A stretch of DNA of 64,000 bases from NCBI GenBank assembly GCA_018873245.2, contig JAEMBT020000009.1, forward strand, positions 8,927,288-8,991,287. Direction: 5' to 3'. Each line of letters opens with the position of its first letter. The first letter of the stretch is position 1. A program made the position numbers and the translations under genes. This document shows, piece after piece, positions 54,483 through 64,000 of the stretch. Source of the DNA: Archegozetes longisetosus. Its lineage: Eukaryota > Arthropoda > Arachnida > Sarcoptiformes > Trhypochthoniidae. Below the pieces are notes generated by a model, which was given only the letters and a program-made list of their open reading frames with translations, ran no database searches and was not told the DNA's origin.

Positions 54483-57400
54483 AATCACAAATCAATGAAA
54501 CAGCACATTATATTTATTTAAGAGCAATTTCTTGTATTCGTATGATTAAAGTAATAAACATCTATTTGGCTAATATTAACAGCAAAAACAGTAATTAATA
54601 TTTTTCATAAAACACTAACAATTAATATTCTGTTGAACGGATATGAATTCATTTTAAGACAAATACTAATGTACTTAACTGAACTTTAAATAATTAGAAC
54701 CAAATTGAGTTGTAAATAGAAATTTTAATGCAAATTTTCAAATAATAGTGTAAATGTTAAACACAATGTTTCCTGCCTTTGCAGATATGACAGAATTTGA
54801 AGTCTCGATCAACTCTTATGAAATTTAAATAAATATTTTATGACTTTTTACATATGAAATTTTTAAATTAAACCTCTGTCTACTAAGTATAAAAAGGTTC
54901 AGATACAGATTTATTATCTAAAATCTCAATGAGAATATTAGTTGTTTTCTTATACAAGTTAAAATATAGATTAATCAGATCAAACTTTTATTGATAATCA
55001 AATTTTTTCTTTAAGCCTTAATTACGCCATTACAATATGGATAATGTCTTTGGATTTCAGTCATTCGAAGTCTGGAAAACCAGGGATCAAATTTGGTGAG
55101 CATAATTTATGAAAAAAATTCAGTCAAGTTCTGACGTCATATTCAGTTACAACAAAAACTTTTAACAATTATTTTAAAGTTAATGAATATATACGTCTAT
55201 ATAGTATATAATAACTAAAATACATATTGATTTGCATCTAAAGTGTTTCTGTAATGAAGCAGTTGTCTTTGAGTGTTGAATGTGATAATTTACTAAAATT
55301 TGATGAGATATTTAAGCTATTAGTAGCAGTACATAAATACTCGTTTGCATTAATTGATAAATAGTAAATACGTGTTATTAATAGTATTGCATAAGATTAT
55401 ATTTAAACTAAGAAGTATAAGCACAAAAAAGCATCACCTAATAGAGATGATTTTTGTCAAAATTGATAAACTACGCCGTCTGACCGAAACACGTTTTTCA
55501 GATTCAGCGATCACATTCCGTGAAATTAGGTCACTGGCCCAAACTTAAACATTAATTACAGACTATTATGGAACACAAGTTAAGAAATTATTTGCTGAAT
55601 AACACTTAAGTGATGTTATAATTCAAATTAATTGAGTAAGACATTAATTATTATTTAAATTAGTTGCGTCTCAACTATTCACTTATGAGTAAAGAATAAC
55701 AAATGAAACGGATATTATAATGATAGATATAATACATGATAAGACAGTTTCAGATTTAGTGTCAGATTTTAGATATAATTTATAAATATAAGAACAGAGA
55801 GCCAAAGAAATTAATATGCGTATAAAACTTTGAACACATGTAAGTTGATACTAACAACCTACTAGTAAGACCTTTAGAACGACACGATAGACTTTCTTTG
55901 AGTATGAGTACGACACGACCAAACATGAAATTAAAATACCATAAAGTCGTATATTCTAACAAAGAAATACTAGTATTTGATTCCTAACTTTGAGGCACTA
56001 TTACCTATAAAAGTGTTTGCTAAACTCTGCGCCAAAATTTAAGGGAAAGAGATATGATTGAAATAAAACTTTAATTTTTAACTTTAAAAAGTTAATAGTA
56101 ATGACAGTATGCATTCATAAAATAATATTTTGTGATAGTGAATCTTATAGCATTTCCTCAAAATTTTGACTCAGAATTTTTACAAAGACTTTTGGAGGTG
56201 ACAGTACACTTATTTGGCGTTCCATTCCGTTCAAACCTGACATTAGATTATATTTATCGCTTACATATTAAACTACCCGATAATAAGTAACTATAACGAG
56301 TATAACAATTACAGAAATAGACCTAATGTTAAAGTAAATATTATATTAATAAAAGCCAACGATTTTCAATGTATCTCAGATCAATACAATGAAATTTCTA
56401 TGATCTTCAGCATAAAAATCATAGTCAATGCTGTGATCTATAATCAAAAATAGTCTTAAAATCGATATCATATTCTAAATCAGTTCTTACTTCATATCCA
56501 CGAAAGTGGTTTATAACAAATAGTTTCCAACAATAAAATCCAATTTTCCTTTGACTTAATTTCTCAATCAATGACGACAACTAAAATGTAATAAGATTTT
56601 TTATTAATCTAATTTAGATATCTTTGGATTTTGTTAGTTTTACAAACTTTAATGTGTGTGGCATCACTTAAGGACAACTTATTGGGCGTGAACGTGATTC
56701 CCAATAAAATATCATAAGTTTTATTGGTTTGATAATAGACAGAAGAGGCGCATTTTATAATTAATATCAGTGGTAATATGAAAACAAGAGAACCATAAAA
56801 GTAAACCAACTTCATTATTAAACCGACTTTCGAGTATATAGTAATAAATAAAAATAAGACAATTATATAAGAATATGTTAGCCAGATACACAATATGTAT
56901 TTTGACCAAAAATCTTTATTAAAAGAAGTGATTTCCAAATAGTTTGTATTCAAAGTCTTCATTATAGCCATCGCTCTTTTGTTTGTTAGTTTTGATTTCT
57001 TTTTGGCAAAAGTTTCAATTTTGACATTCATTTCTTCAGCTTTAATTAACAGATAATAACAAATGAGGTAAAAATAGACGGTATGGTACTTGAGAATCAT
57101 GTATATGTGACAAGCGTTTAAAACGAAGACGAAATTCAGAGGAAATACATAGAAAATGAATTGAATAAGAGAGCAGTTGAAAAAGATCGGCAAATTGAAA
57201 ACAATCAGGGTAGCAATCATGATCACTGGTTTTGAGAAAGTATCACAAATATAGAATATTCGTTTCGCTCTTTTCATTAATTTGTAGATTTTGGCTTCGT
57301 CTGAAAGTCCAACACTTAGGGGCGAAGTGAGTCCTGATATTATCTCAAATGGTTTCAAGTAAGTCGGTAATTCGTTATTCTTGTAATTTCTATAATGAAT

Positions 57401-58222
57401 CCATTGTATAATCAGCGGTAATTGAAGTATCATTATAAATAAGATATTGCAGTGAATTCTCGCGTTCATAAAGTATGCGATGTCGAGAGTTATTATGAAA
57501 TATTCAGGATTTTCTTCTGTTAGTAGTAACGAAATTATACATTTGACCAAATATATCGAATTCATTGTAGCAATCAATAATGGGTTGTGAAATCTGTTTC
57601 TTTTGTTTGACCCGTTTTGGAAGAGAGATAAACCCATGAGATACAAATGAGATCCGGCAGAAGTGACCAACAATTCTGATGGTAATATTTGTGAAGGATC
57701 GAAATGATTTTCTGTATTTAACGCCATTCAATTTTCAGTTTTAATAAACCTTTATCGAATTTAAAAGATATAAATGTTGTTGAAGTGCTTTGAAATGATG
57801 TCAAAAAGATATGAGAATATTATTGAGTTTTACTATTATTTTATTGATATAAATTTAATGATTTCATGATAAAAGCTAATCAAACTTAGACAAAAAGTTA
57901 TCGTAATAAAAACTCACCAAAACCCATTAATCGTATTATTCACCAAAGTTCGAATGGTAATTTCCATTTCGCTGAATTTGCATACAGGTATACCTACCTA
58001 TAATAACTTTTCTTTCCTATTAGCAAATCTAATTGAGACAACTATTTTATGCACACAACTAAGCTAATAAATATTTAAATCAAATAAAAAATTCTCAAAC
58101 AAGATCTATTCCTTTATGATGAAGTTTATGCAATAAATAAGTCATCCAATTAATTAGCGAATAATCATTTTAAGAGAATGTTAGCAGTGTTCTCAGCTTA
58201 CTGTAAATGAGTTGAAGTACAT
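54483..58222. repeat. Tandem duplication unit 2 (receptor gene 2 with flanks)
   Basis: Counterpart of 44,103-48,218, with several short deletions in the 3' flank (for example around 55,750-55,870 and 56,050-56,100). The MULE end abuts its left boundary, so the transposon may have inserted at or near the original junction of the units. Confidence 0.85.
56268..57727 (-). CDS. Gustatory-receptor-like 7TM chemoreceptor 2
   Basis: Same structure as receptor 1. The main exon is 56,648-57,727, exon 2 is 56,491-56,580 and the proposed last exon is 56,268-56,322, encoding SISVIVILVIVTYYRVV. The main exon differs from receptor 1 at only about six codons (three within the first eight residues, then D to V near 234, N to T near 267, I to V near 305). 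The last exon differs by conservative changes and an in-frame 3-base insertion, which supports its being coding. Promoter and 3' flank are much more diverged. The two genes may respond to the same cues. The same caveat applies to the last splice junction. Confidence 0.65.
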
Positions 58223-58920
58223 CTTTTGCTATGTAGAGCAGTGGTATAGTCAGTAATCAAGCCAAATGGGGACGGAATTCAATATTCTAACAAAATATCA
58301 TAAAATTTGAGCCCAAGTCAAGACATTTTTTTGTTCACATTATTTTTAGGCTAATTCATCTCTGTATAGACTTAAAAACTAGGCAAATTTTAAAATGTAT
58401 TTGTAAACACTTAGATTTTTGGATGTTTCAAAAATATTGAATGGCTCTTTTATCTCAATTTATGTTACCGTTGTTGTATAATCAATTTTATATCCATGGA
58501 ATACGCACTTTATATTTCTCTATACGAAAAACACCGGTTTAGCTGTTTTTAAATTCGGAGAAATGGCATTCGGTCAAATGAATATCGGCAAAAAGGATAC
58601 AATTGAAAGTAAGACTTAGAACCCTTACTCATAATCTAAATACATATTTATCGCAGTCTTATTGATTAAAAATGGAAAATTCACACAGATACATTAAAGA
58701 TAATTAGCTAAAATTCAAGATCAATCTAAAGTTACGAATATTACTATCAAAATGATAAGAAACATTGAAAATAGGTGAGCTAAATTCTACTAATTAGAAA
58801 AATGAAATATCACACAAATAATATTCAATTAAACAATTATTTAAAGTTTACAATCAATTAATCTATTGGGAATAAGTCAAGATAATAAGTGATAAACATG
58901 AAAAATTTAGTCAAACCAAA
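58223..58920. other. Spacer between receptor 2 promoter and ATPase 3' end
   Basis: AT-rich. A segment near 58,565-58,605 (GCATTCGGTCAAATGAATAT) resembles the GATCAAAT-rich end of the MULE but is too short to call. The ATPase 3' UTR lies at the right end. Confidence 0.35.
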
Positions 58921-61900
58921 TTAGTAATAGGTTTCACTTTGAACCCAACCACTAGGATTTCGTCTTATGAGGTAACGTCTGGTTTCGTCGAACAACAATA
59001 TGATTAAAGAAAACGGTAGAGCCAAGAACCACCACGAAAACCTATTAGAACAACAATCATCGATACATCAATTCGTTTTTCAATGATTCAAATTGACTTA
59101 GATTCAGTTTTCTAATTCAGAAAGGCTAGGTTAGAATAAATTATCTAATTATGAATAAACTAACTTAATCGGATATAGTTTGAGAAATACAGTCATTCCC
59201 GGACAATAACAAAGGAAGGCCGCCAACAATGTTTCGAATACCAAAGAAAAATTCAAAACATGATTTCTGCAATACACCACAAATCACTAAGGCAATTACG
59301 CATTCATTTTGATCAACGATTACCTCATTCCCTGGTGTATAATTGAGTTTAGTCTTGTCTTCGAAACTATCAGATCTGCCCACTGGACAACTACTATCGC
59401 TATGAAGAAAGCTGTTTGACACGTGTACTCAACTTCTTTGCGAGCTTTGTATGTCTAGGTTTTCATATAAAGCCATTGAATACTAAGATTTTGACAAATG
59501 GAACATCATAAGATATCAAATTGATACCCATTCTTGCCCATAAGAGTCTTCCAAATCATTGATGTACTTAGAATCCCATTTTTCTCTCAGTTTAAACAAG
59601 TAATCCGTTTTGAATCCATATTCAGCCATAACTACGAAATAAGCGAAAAATCCTGCAGCCGCCTGAATCATTCCTATCATACCATAAGTCAATGAGATCA
59701 GCCTTCTATTGACGAGTCGATCTCGTTTAGGATCTCTTGGTTTGCGTTTCATTATGTCGCTTTCGGCCTAAATTAAGTGAATGTTTATAATTGCATATAA
59801 GTGTATATAACATTCAATGAGTTCTATCGGATTGTAAAGGGTGAAATTCATTTGATATGTCTTCAGATGAATACCTGTTCATAAGCAAAAGAAATAGCTG
59901 GGAATATATCAGTGCCTAAATCAATGCAAAGTATCGTAATAGTCCCTAACGGTAGCGGAACATTGAATAGAATGAAGAATAGAAATGGAGTTATTTCGGG
60001 CACATTTGACGTCAATGTATAGGCAATGGATTTCTTCAGATTGTCAAATATGATTCTTCCCTCTTCAACACCAGTTACTATTGAAGCAAAATTATCGTCT
60101 AATAGTATCATATCTGCTGCTTGTTTTGACACATCAGAACCTGCGATACCCATTGCTATACCGATATCTGCCTTCTTAAGAGCCGGTGAATCGTTGACTC
60201 CATCACCAGTAACTGCTACGATTTGTCCTTGTCTTTGACAGCCTTCAACTATTATCAACTTCTGTTGAGGCGAAGTGCGAGCGAATACTATTTCGGTGTG
60301 ATGTCTCAACAAATCATCCAATTGTTCAGCACTCATGTCGCTCAATTCATTGCCGTGTATTACAGCTGCCTTAGCAGCACGCCGATTAACCAATTCTGGC
60401 GCAATATTCAATCTTAATGCAATGTCTTCAACAGTTTCAGTACCTTAAAAATAAAATACAATTGAATTTTCGTTTGTTAACTTCAATCAATTCATTACAT
60501 AATCAAAACTACAAAACAAATACCATATGATATGATTCCAACAGACTTTGCAATAGCTTTAGCAGTGATCGGATGATCGCCTGTGACCATAATTACTTTA
60601 ATTCCAGCACTTCTACACTTGGCGATAGCATCAGGCACTGAAGCACGTGGCGGATCAATCATTGATATCAAACCTAAGAATTTCAAATCTTGTAGAGGAA
60701 AATTTGCTTTCTCTACATCGAAGACATATCCCGGTGGAAACTTATCAGTCGGCAATTTGAGATCAGAAAACCAATGACCCGCTCTCCAAGTCCTCCCAAT
60801 TGTTGATATGCAGTATTAAATGCTTTTCTCATCTGTTGGTCCAGAGGGTTTTCTTGTCCATTCATTAAAATAGTACTACTTCTGTCCAGTATGGCTTCAG
60901 GTGCACCTTTCATCAACAATATATGTCTGGCCTCAGGTAGTTCATCGATTAAGTAAATGGTCACGTGATATTTGTTGCTCGAGTTGAACGGTATTTCAAA
61001 CACTTTCTTATACTTTGCTCTAAATTGCATCACATTCCCTACTGCAGTTTCCATACATTTAAGTATTGCAGATTCGGAAGCATCGCCCACGCAATCACTT
61101 TCAATAAGAAATATGGAAAAATCGCTCAAGATATTTTCACTCAGAATATCACTCAATGCTTTATTCTTACCGTTTAAGAATCGGTACATTTTCTTGTCCG
61201 CCTTTAAACTCTGCGCGACTGCACAGACAAGCGGCGCTACTCAAGGCTTTCCAACTTTCAGACGTCTTGTCATGTTTTACACCTATTGGTCATAACAAGT
61301 CAATATATTTATGATTCATCATAAACATCAAAAGCCAATCAGCTATTAAATGAATACCGGACTGGTCTTCAGTTGTATCGATTTCGATGATTTTGTTATC
61401 GAACCACATATGCGCGACAGTCATCCGATTCTGTGTCAAAGTTCCAGTTTTGTCACTACAAATAGTTGATGTCGAACCCAATGTTTCGACTGCTTCTAGA
61501 TTTTTAACTAAACAATTCTTACTGGCCATACGTCTTGCGGTTAATGTGAGACATACAGTGACGGTGGCTAACAATCCTTTAAACAGATAGAGAATAAATT
61601 ATTTGCAGTCTATCTAATAATTGGAATGGTTGACCTGACCTTCGGGCACATTGGCCACAATAATACCAATAAAAAAGATGACAGCCTCCAGCCAGTGATA
61701 TCCTAATGTAAGTTCTATTATAAAGAAAGAAATGCCCAGAAATACCGCCACACCAGTTATTATATGAATGAAGTGCTGGATTTCTCGCGCTATCGGTGTT
61801 GATCCCACTTCCACTACAGAGGCCAGGTTTGCGATACGGCCTATCATAGTTCGGTCGCCCGTTGAGACTACCACTCCTTTAGCTGTTCCTTCTACACAAT

Positions 61901-62710
61901 TAGTTGAGAAAAATGCCAGATTGCGGGTTTCGAGCGGATTAGGGTTTGAAAACTCCTGACCCCTCGGCTGAGGCTCTGCTTCTCCAGTCAGCGATGAGTT
62001 GTCGACTTTGAATCCATCAGCTTGTGATCGAAGATAATATCAGAAGTCAACTTATTACATAAAATAGATTTTTTGGTACCTTTGATAATTCTAAAATCCG
62101 CCGGATTTCTATCTCCACCCTTCACTTCAACGATATCTCCGACAACTATTTGTTCGGCCTTGATTGTGATCTTCTGACCATCTCTGATAACAGTGGCCGT
62201 TTGCGGGACCAAATTCTTAAAGGATTTCATAATAGCCGAAGACTTGGTCTCTTGATAGTAAGCGAAAATACCAGTAACTATGACAACTACGGCTAATACG
62301 AAACCTAAATATAACTGTTAAAACAAAATTAGATCCATCTTCAAACAGATTTTCATAAAAACTCAAATTAAATCAAGCATTACATTATCGGGTGGCGCGT
62401 CTTGATTTCCGGCTGCGTCGATGCCATAGGCGAAGAAACAGAGAATAGATCCGATCCAAAGAAGTGCCGAAAAGCCTCCAAACAGTTGTTTGCAAAACTT
62501 GACCCATCCGGGTGTTTGTGGCGGTGGCCTCAACGCATTGGGTCCGTCGCGCACCAGGTTCTGCATAGCCTGGAGTTGAGTCAGGCCTTTGTCCGGATTG
62601 GTGTTAAGTCTTGCGTAGAGATCTTCGATGGCGATTGAGTGCTCATCCATTTTGATCTCCTTCTTCAACTCCCCATAGTCTAATCTTTTCTTTTTGTGTT
62701 TTAATGTCAT
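58921..62710 (-). CDS. Na+/K+-transporting ATPase alpha subunit, with one 1-bp frameshift
   Basis: P-type pump of the plasma membrane, exchanging 3 Na+ for 2 K+ per ATP. Eleven exons (minus): 62,384-62,710, 62,080-62,314, 61,640-62,020, 61,358-61,576, 61,171-61,282, 60,524-61,097, 59,875-60,443, 59,528-59,767, 59,324-59,454, 59,165-59,266 and 58,921-59,041. All are GT-AG. The phases close to about 1003 residues if one base is restored in exon 6. Landmarks: SLTGEAEPQ (actuator region), phosphorylation site [43 protein letters not shown], the M5 cation-site block NVPEITPF, M6 LCIDLGTD, and C-terminal ETYY. The lesion is a TTTT run at 60,767-60,770 where five Ts are needed between ERVIGF and SDLK. 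The rest is pristine, so an assembly error or very recent mutation is likelier than a true pseudogene. The residue equivalent to ouabain-site Q111 is aspartate; N122 is kept. Confidence 0.93.
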
Positions 62711-63173
62711 CTTCAGTTAATTATCAATTACTTAACTATTGATATTCAACTGAGGTGATTGATCGAAACAAAGTCTCACTTAGCTGAACGCTCTGCTTTT
62801 GGAGGGAAATTGCATTAATGGAAATCCTATTGTTTTTAGCCAAAATTTTGATACACTATTTGAGCTTCAATGGAAGGAAGTATTTAACAAAACATAGTTC
62901 CTCTTATACATGCAATACTTTTATTACGTATAGTATTAGTTCATAAATATGCTTCAACTGTATTATCAATTCATCCGAAAAATATTAATAGGCTTTGATT
63001 TACAATGAAATCTCGTAACGACTAAACTGTCATACTTCTATATTTGACCTAATTGTTCAAATGATTTTAATATTTTGACGTAAGTATCAAACAAAATAAA
63101 CTAGTTACTAGATTTCTAAATATTCAATAAGACATCACTATCTATATATTTCTTTATCTTCTTCAATATCTGT
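62711..63173. other. ATPase upstream region
   Basis: Should contain the ATPase promoter and leader. No specific element is recognised. Confidence 0.3.
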
Positions 63174-64000
63174 CTAAGTTTGTTGATTAAACTCAACAAC
63201 CGGTGGTTCATTTGGCTCACTCCTTGTCTTTAATTCAGATTGTGTTACATCCATGAATAAAAGAAAGAACGATCCAATCATTAGTAAAGCCTAAAATGTT
63301 TGAAGGATTAGTTTTATAAAAATTATTGATTTTCAAATTATAACTTAATAATCCGTGATAGCAACTAGAAACAGACCGTTGTTATGTCAACCTGCCTGTG
63401 ATGCGCATCTATTGTCAAATTTAATCTTAGATTTCCTTCGACTACTATAATGAATATTCTATAAGCTTGTTAATATCTCAATATTATCATCTGGTGGAAA
63501 GCATGTTATCACAACTCATCACTTCTGATTGCTATCAACAATTATTAAGCTTTAGAGTATACATGAAAAAAGTTATCATAAGTAACGGTGAATAAGTCCC
63601 AACACGTGAAGCCAATGGTTGGTCCACCTAAGCGTTGAATGTAGATTTGGAGTTGAGTTTTAAGAACGAGTGGCATTTTATTCTGAGATACAGAATTCAG
63701 AGCCGAATAAGAATCGTGAGCCTGTTATCGGAGAATATAAAAGTTTAATAGCTTGTTCCATCAAAAATCAACAATAATCACCTCATTAGCGACTCCACCT
63801 GCAGAAAATGTTGTTATACTGAAACCACCGAAGAGAGCAAAAACTAAGGCCAACAATACCATTCTCATAATGAAAATCATTTCTCCAAAAATAATCAAAT
63901 TGATGGTAAAGCAGATGGAGAAGAGATAAATTACAAAAGTTAGAACCATATTGAACTGCCAGAATTCATTGTATTTATGAATTTCTTTGCAAATCTCGTT
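63174..64000 (-). CDS. 3' end of a multi-pass membrane protein (partial, runs off the window)
   Basis: The exon at 63,782-64,000+ encodes CKEIHKYNEFWQFN followed by two or three hydrophobic helices (TFVIYLFSICFTINLIIFG, then MRMVLLALVFALFGGFSI). A GT donor follows ANE in phase 0. An AG acceptor at 63,291-63,292 leads in phase to an exon at 63,174-63,290 encoding ALLMIGSFFLLFMDVTQSEL and a polar tail ending EFNQQT. The segment before the helices (I..YN.FW) resembles the N-FW block in the two gustatory-receptor-like genes (INSFNKDFW). It may therefore be a more distant chemoreceptor, but the family is not established. Confidence 0.45.

Noticed and set aside
58565-58605. Second MULE terminal repeat left of the ATPase
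   Set aside because: Only a short GGTCAAAT-type similarity, with no matching boundary or target duplication.
60026-61590. Several plus-strand frames of 63-107 codons across 60.0-61.6 kb
   Set aside because: They are antisense shadows of the conserved Na+/K+-ATPase exons.

Overview
The window is AT-rich, intron-bearing eukaryotic nuclear DNA, most likely from an arthropod. Several traits fit an acariform mite: very short introns (about 55-125 bp in the housekeeping genes), iGluR-like ionotropic receptors, divergent 7TM chemoreceptors, an RCC1-repeat protein and many Tc1/mariner and hAT relics. The species itself is an inference. No bacterial operon, CRISPR array, rRNA gene or clear functional tRNA was seen.

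Layout. 0-7 kb: repeats only, namely a minisatellite, a palindromic mariner derivative, a fold-back element, and a segmental copy of receptor 3' flank with half a mariner. 7.3-8.6 kb: a complete acyl-CoA desaturase (+) whose 5' end is mirrored by an inverted duplication. 9-12 kb: a mariner relic and a 40-bp tandem array. 12.1-16.3 kb: ionotropic receptor copy 1 (-), a pseudogene, with a mariner in its 3' flank. 16.9-23.2 kb: transposon relics (Tc1, a DDE_3-type element, mariner), a hAT MITE, inverted repeats and a tRNA-derived SINE. 24.1-26.0 kb: a four-exon sushi (CCP) membrane protein (-). 27.3-30.1 kb: receptor copy 2 (-), with one nonsense codon. 33.4-35.6 kb: an RCC1-repeat/protein-kinase fusion (+), followed by a decayed duplicate split by a Tc1-type MITE. 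38.1-40.6 kb: receptor copy 3 (+), intact. 41.8-58.2 kb: a rearranged tandem array built from a gustatory-receptor-like gene and pieces of a Na+/K+-ATPase gene. It holds two nearly identical receptor genes, two receptor relics, an ATPase relic, and a transposon cluster (a Tc1 split by a complete hAT, then a MULE). 58.9-62.7 kb: an 11-exon Na+/K+-ATPase alpha-subunit gene (-) with a single 1-bp frameshift. 63.2-64 kb: the 3' end of another membrane-protein gene running off the window.

The host genes fall into three groups: lipid and ion-transport housekeeping genes (desaturase, Na+/K+-ATPase), chemosensory receptors in birth-and-death tandem families, and lineage-specific signalling or surface proteins (RCC1-kinase, sushi protein). 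Local duplication, gene conversion, and transposon insertion with recombination shape the window. Exon boundaries were set by eye from GT/AG sites, reading phase and family similarity, and the phases add up to complete frames for the desaturase, the sushi gene, receptor copy 3 and, apart from one missing base, the ATPase.
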